DNA from: Cylindrospermum sp. NIES-4074
GTDB lineage: Bacteria > Cyanobacteriota > Cyanobacteriia > Cyanobacteriales > Nostocaceae
NCBI GenBank assembly: GCA_003994795.1
Contig: AP018269.1
Coordinates: forward strand, 4,489,677 to 4,553,676
Reading direction: 5' to 3'
Length of the DNA stretch: 64,000 bases
Position numbers and translations under genes: made by a program. Numbering within the stretch: position 1 is the stretch's first letter; each line of letters begins with the position of its first letter. Positions 61,901-64,000 of this stretch are shown here, one piece after another. The notes beneath the pieces are model-generated. The model was given only the letters and a program-made list of their open reading frames with translations, did not search any database and was not told the origin of the DNA.

Positions 61901-64000
61901 GGTGGAGAGGTTGAGGGTGGGGCTAAAGCCACTACTGCTGCCAAACACCACGTAGCTCTGCCCTGAAGAAAAAGAGCCGTTGGGGTCGGCACTCCTTGCC
62001 CCAATAATCAGGTCGTCAAAGCCGTCACCGTTGACATCCCCGGCACTGCTGACAGAGTTGCCTGAGAAGTCACCCTCTGTGATGCCGTTAATAGCGAAAC
62101 CGTTAACGCCGTTGAGGGTGGAGAGGTTGAGGGTTGGGCCAAAGCCGTTGATGGTGACGTTCACAGTTGCTGTGCTAGTGCCACCGTTGCGATCGCTGAT
62201 AGTATAAGCGAAACTGTCGCTGGCAGTGGCTCCCACACCCAAAGATTCAAATTGACCGTTAGGGTTGTAGACAAAACTGCCATTGCTATTGAGGGTAAGG
62301 ATTGCACCAGAAGTTAAAGTCACGGAGTTGCCCACAGCCGCAGCATTGCCATTCACCTGTGTCACCGTAAAAACGTCGTCATTCGGGTCACTGTCAGGTG
62401 TACTGGGATTGGCAACTAGCACATTCCCACTGAAAACCCTATTCTCATTCGTGCTGAAAGCATCATTGACAGCAACAGGGGGTTGATTAAGAGAAGGACT
62501 TACTGCCACTGTCGTCGTTGCCACTGCACTCGTGTTATTGAAAGGTTGCCCGTCATCGACGACAAACTCAATTATTCGGTTGGTGGTGTTGGGAGAGGCA
62601 TCTGTATTGTTATAGGTAAGGCTGGCAAGGACTTGTCGGTAATTGGCAATTGTATCGATGCCGCTGAGGGTGAGAATGCCTGTGGTGGCATCGTAAGTAG
62701 CGGTGATGTTGCCAATGGCAGTAGCGCCGAGACTTTCGGCTGTGCCATCCAAGAGATTAGTAATGGTGATGGTAGCACCAGCTAGGGTAGCATTGTTGTC
62801 CGTCAGGGTGAAGTCGCTATCAACAATCGAGACGGGACTGCCAGTAAAGGTGGTGCTAAAATCAATCCCCAAAAAGTCACTCCTGCCGCCAGTACCGATA
62901 TTAGCATCGCCAAACACCACGTAGCTCTGCCCTGATTGGGAGCCGTTGGGGTCGGCATTGGGTGCCCCGATAATCAGGTCGTCGAAGCCGTCGCCGTTGA
63001 TATCCCCAGCACTGCTGACCGATTTGCCTGAGTAGTCACCCGCTGCGATGCCGTTAATAGCAAAGCCGTTAGCGGCGTAGAGGGTCGGACTAAAGCCACT
63101 GCTGCTGCCAAATACCACGTAGCTCCGCCCAGATCCAGAGCCGTTGGGGTCGGCAAGGAATGCCCCGATAATCACGTCGTCGAAACCGTCGCCGTTGACA
63201 TCCCCGGCACTGCTGACAGAGGAGCCTGATTGGTCATATGCGGCGAAGCGGTTGATGGCGAAGCCGTTAGCGCCGTTGAGGGTGGAGAGGTTGAGGGTGG
63301 GGCTAAAGCCACTGCTGCTGCCAAACACCACGTAGCTCTGCCCTGATAAAAAGCCGTTGGGGTCGGCACCAGATGCCCCGATAATCAGGTCGTCGAAGCC
63401 GTCGCCGTTGATATCCCCGGCATTGCTGACAGAGTAGCCTGATCCATCATATGCGGTGATGCCGTTGATGGCGAAGCCGTTAGCGCCGTTGAGGGTGGAG
63501 AGGTTGAGGGTGGAGCTAAAGCCACTGTTGCTGCCAAACACCACGTAGCTCTGCCCTGAATAAGTGCCGTTGGGGTCGGCAAGGAATGCCCCGATAATCA
63601 GGTCGTCGAAGCCATCACCGTTGACATCCCCGGCATTGCTGATAGATTCGCCTAAGAAGTCACCCGCTGCGATGCCGTTAATAGCGAAGCCGTTAGCGCC
63701 GTTGAGGGTGGAGAGGTTGAAGGTGGAGCTAAAGCCACTACTGCTGCCAAACACCACGTAGCTCTGCCCTGAAGAAAAAGAGCCGTTGGGGTCGGCATTG
63801 GGTGCCCCGATAATCAGGTCGTCGAAGCCGTCGCCGTTGACATCCCCTGCACTGCTGACCGATTTGCCTGAGTAGTCACCCTCTGCGATGCCATTGATGG
63901 CGAAGCCATTAGCGCCGTTGAGGGTGGAGAGGTTGAGGGTGGAGCTAAAGCCGCTACTGCTGCCAAACACCACGTAGCTCTGCCCTGAATAAGAGCCGTT
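59000..64000 (-). CDS. Giant FG-GAP/cadherin-like/RTX surface protein (5' end beyond the window)
   Basis: The frame is open to the right edge, so the N terminus is missing; at least 1666 residues are visible. From N to C: five FG-GAP (integrin alpha-like) repeats of about 70 residues with GDVNGDGFDDLIIGA cores (64000-62905); a beta-rich segment (62900-62500); a cadherin-like VCBS domain (NQPPVAVNDAFSTNE start); seven more FG-GAP repeats (62150-60655); a second cadherin-like domain; an Ig-like CADG domain (VNDAPTLVIALPDQ); and RTX Ca-binding nonapeptides (GGAGNDSLVGDNGDDLLYG type) near 59970-59830 and 59420-59190, with a C-terminal tail. This is a type I-secreted, calcium-binding surface or matrix protein by architecture. 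Confidence 0.9.
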   Translation of the reverse strand, partial: NGSYSGQSYVVFGSSSGFSSTLNLSTLNGANGFAINGIAEGDYSGKSVSSAGDVNGDGFDDLIIGAPNADPNGSFSSGQSYVVFGSSSGFSSTFNLSTLNGANGFAINGIAAGDFLGESISNAGDVNGDGFDDLIIGAFLADPNGTYSGQSYVVFGSNSGFSSTLNLSTLNGANGFAINGITAYDGSGYSVSNAGDINGDGFDDLIIGASGADPNGFLSGQSYVVFGSSSGFSPTLNLSTLNGANGFAINRFAAYDQSGSSVSSAGDVNGDGFDDVIIGAFLADPNGSGSGRSYVVFGSSSGFSPTLYAANGFAINGIAAGDYSGKSVSSAGDINGDGFDDLIIGAPNADPNGSQSGQSYVVFGDANIGTGGRSDFLGIDFSTTFTGSPVSIVDSDFTLTDNNATLAGATITITNLLDGTAESLGATAIGNITATYDATTGILTLSGIDTIANYRQVLASLTYNNTDASPNTTNRIIEFVVDDGQPFNNTSAVATTTVAVSPSLNQPPVAVNDAFSTNENRVFSGNVLVANPSTPDSDPNDDVFTVTQVNGNAAAVGNSVTLTSGAILTLNSNGSFVYNPNGQFESLGVGATASDSFAYTISDRNGGTSTATVNVTINGFGPTLNLSTLNGVNGFAINGITEGDFSGNSVSSAGDVNGDGFDDLIIGARSADPNGSFSSGQSYVVFGSSSGFSPTLNLSTLNGVNGFAINGIAGNDYSGSSVSNAGDVNGDGFDDLIIGAPGTSLLGPGSGRSYVVFGSSSGFSPTLNLSTLNGANGFAIKGIASGDNSGRSVSSAGDVNGDGFDDLIIGAQGADPNGSRSGQSYVVFGKSSGFSPTLNLSTLNGANGFAINGIAAGDNSGRSVSSAGDVNGDGFDDLIIGAIGANPNGYSSGQSYVVFGKSSGFSPTLNLSTLNGANGFAINGIAQDDFSGYSVSSAGDINGDGFDDLIIGARSANPNGSSSGQSYLVFGKSTGFSPTFNLSTLDGANGFAINGIAAYDSSGSSVSSAGDVNGDGFDDLIIGARSANPNGSSSGQSYLVFGSSSFSPTFNLSTLDGANGFAIDGIAAYDSSGSSVSGAGDVNGDGFDDLIIGAPNADPNGSSSGQSYVVFGKRAPVVDLNQPPIAINDAFTTNEDTVFNGNVLIANPTTPDSDPNNDTLTVTQVNGNAAAVGNSITLTNGALLTLNSNGSFVYNPNGQFESLGVGATASDSFAYTISDRKGGISTATVNLTINGVNDAPTLVIALPDQATTENSAFNFTFPTNTFADIDVGDTLTYTATLDNGNPLPSWLSFNANTRTFSGTPAAGNVGTISVKVIAKDTSNANVSDIFKLTVTPLSLTGTQNADSLAGTASNNTINGLAGNDIISGNQGDDTLIGGGGKDRFVFNLGDGTDTITDLDGMGKGSDPQPAVIAKIDILKFQGAGLTARNLLLTKNGSNLEVSFENVVNSPKVILQNFALENLDNLTGIGNIIFDGQTTIIDSFDVFDADSTLTSVFNRDTVTFLNDLNNNVSGFNSADVINGQLGDDSIDGLNGDDLLRGGAGNDSLVGDNGDDLLYGDDGNDSLFGGNGQDLLVGGAGNDFLNGGKGDDNLTGGTGSDIFVLATAAGRDTITDFSLGQSDKIGLSGLSFNQLSFSGNEIRLGNQTLAVLTGFDTTTLTQSNFFLV
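60655..62150 (-). repeat. Seven FG-GAP-encoding DNA repeats, about 210 bp each
   Basis: Each unit carries an almost identical stretch that reads on the plus strand CAGGTCGTCGAAGCCGTCAC or with one or two changes. Unit length is mostly 207-216 bp, always a multiple of three. High identity between units suggests recent expansion by unequal recombination; the five further units at 62905-64000 belong to the same family. Confidence 0.9.

Noticed and set aside
1..64000. Search for tRNA and rRNA genes
   Set aside because: No cloverleaf with a GGTTCRANTCC-like T arm and no rRNA signature was noticed on either strand; a tRNAscan run would be decisive.

Overview
The window reads as chromosomal DNA of a filamentous, probably heterocyst-forming cyanobacterium (Nostoc/Anabaena/Calothrix type). 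The grounds are the very frequent GCGATCGC (HIP1) octamers, heptameric tandem repeats between genes, many small palindromic MITE-like elements, and gene families typical of that group: an SLH/OprB porin, a stressosome joined to hybrid kinases, an FG-GAP/RTX giant protein, and a type III CRISPR system. This assignment is inference; no rRNA or tRNA gene was seen.

Layout. (1) Positions 1-10436 hold an organosulfur-type cluster. On the minus strand are two tandem amidohydrolases (the first cut by the window edge), a lipoprotein substrate-binding protein, a 2x[4Fe-4S] ferredoxin and an AprA/fumarate-reductase-like flavoprotein. On the plus strand are a nitroreductase-like flavoenzyme, an SsuC-like permease, an SsuB-like ATPase and a D-2-hydroxyacid dehydrogenase. 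(2) Positions 10665-14693 hold a MITE, a small EF-Tu domain III-like protein, and a DrrAB-type ABC exporter with a MarR regulator and an MFS exporter. (3) Positions 14781-17612 hold small hypothetical genes, including a HExxH protein. (4) Positions 18063-24923 hold a stressosome operon (RsbR, RsbS, RsbT, an RsbT-PP2C fusion) running into two large hybrid histidine kinases. (5) Positions 25548-33648 hold a TPR protein, a Tat-exported vanadium haloperoxidase homologue lacking the expected catalytic His, two more sulfonate-type binding lipoproteins around a TauD-type dioxygenase, and a methyltransferase. (6) Positions 34536-42571 hold an SLH porin with an internal duplication, a divergent J-domain protein, dnaK with a clear terminator, a tRNA-dihydrouridine synthase and a hypothetical gene.

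(7) Positions 42942-52218 hold a subtype III-A CRISPR-Cas operon in the order cas10-csm2-csm3-csm4-csm5-cas6-CARF. It has no adaptation genes. Its Cas10 keeps the cyclase GGDD motif but shows no HD nuclease motif. Its only CARF protein seems to end in a winged helix rather than a nuclease. A membrane protein with a duplicated tail lies between the operon and a strongly degenerate four-unit CRISPR-like array. (8) Positions 52311-64000 hold a DUF2059 protein, an Orn/Lys/Arg decarboxylase, small proteins, ychF, an exported hypothetical protein, cysC, and a giant FG-GAP/cadherin-like/RTX protein that runs off the right edge.

How the parts fit. Sulfur acquisition recurs: one import permease/ATPase pair, three binding proteins, TauD, CysC and a redox set. 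A roughly 215-bp intergenic element with a TTACCGTAGTT-type motif at both ends occurs in two diverged copies, one inside the redox cluster and one upstream of the methyltransferase. Single copies of the motif lie near the permease and the TPR gene, which suggests shared regulation or a common mobile origin. The stressosome operon is a self-contained signalling unit in which the RsbT-type ATPase fold occurs three times. All functional statements rest on motif reading from translated sequence; no database search was run.
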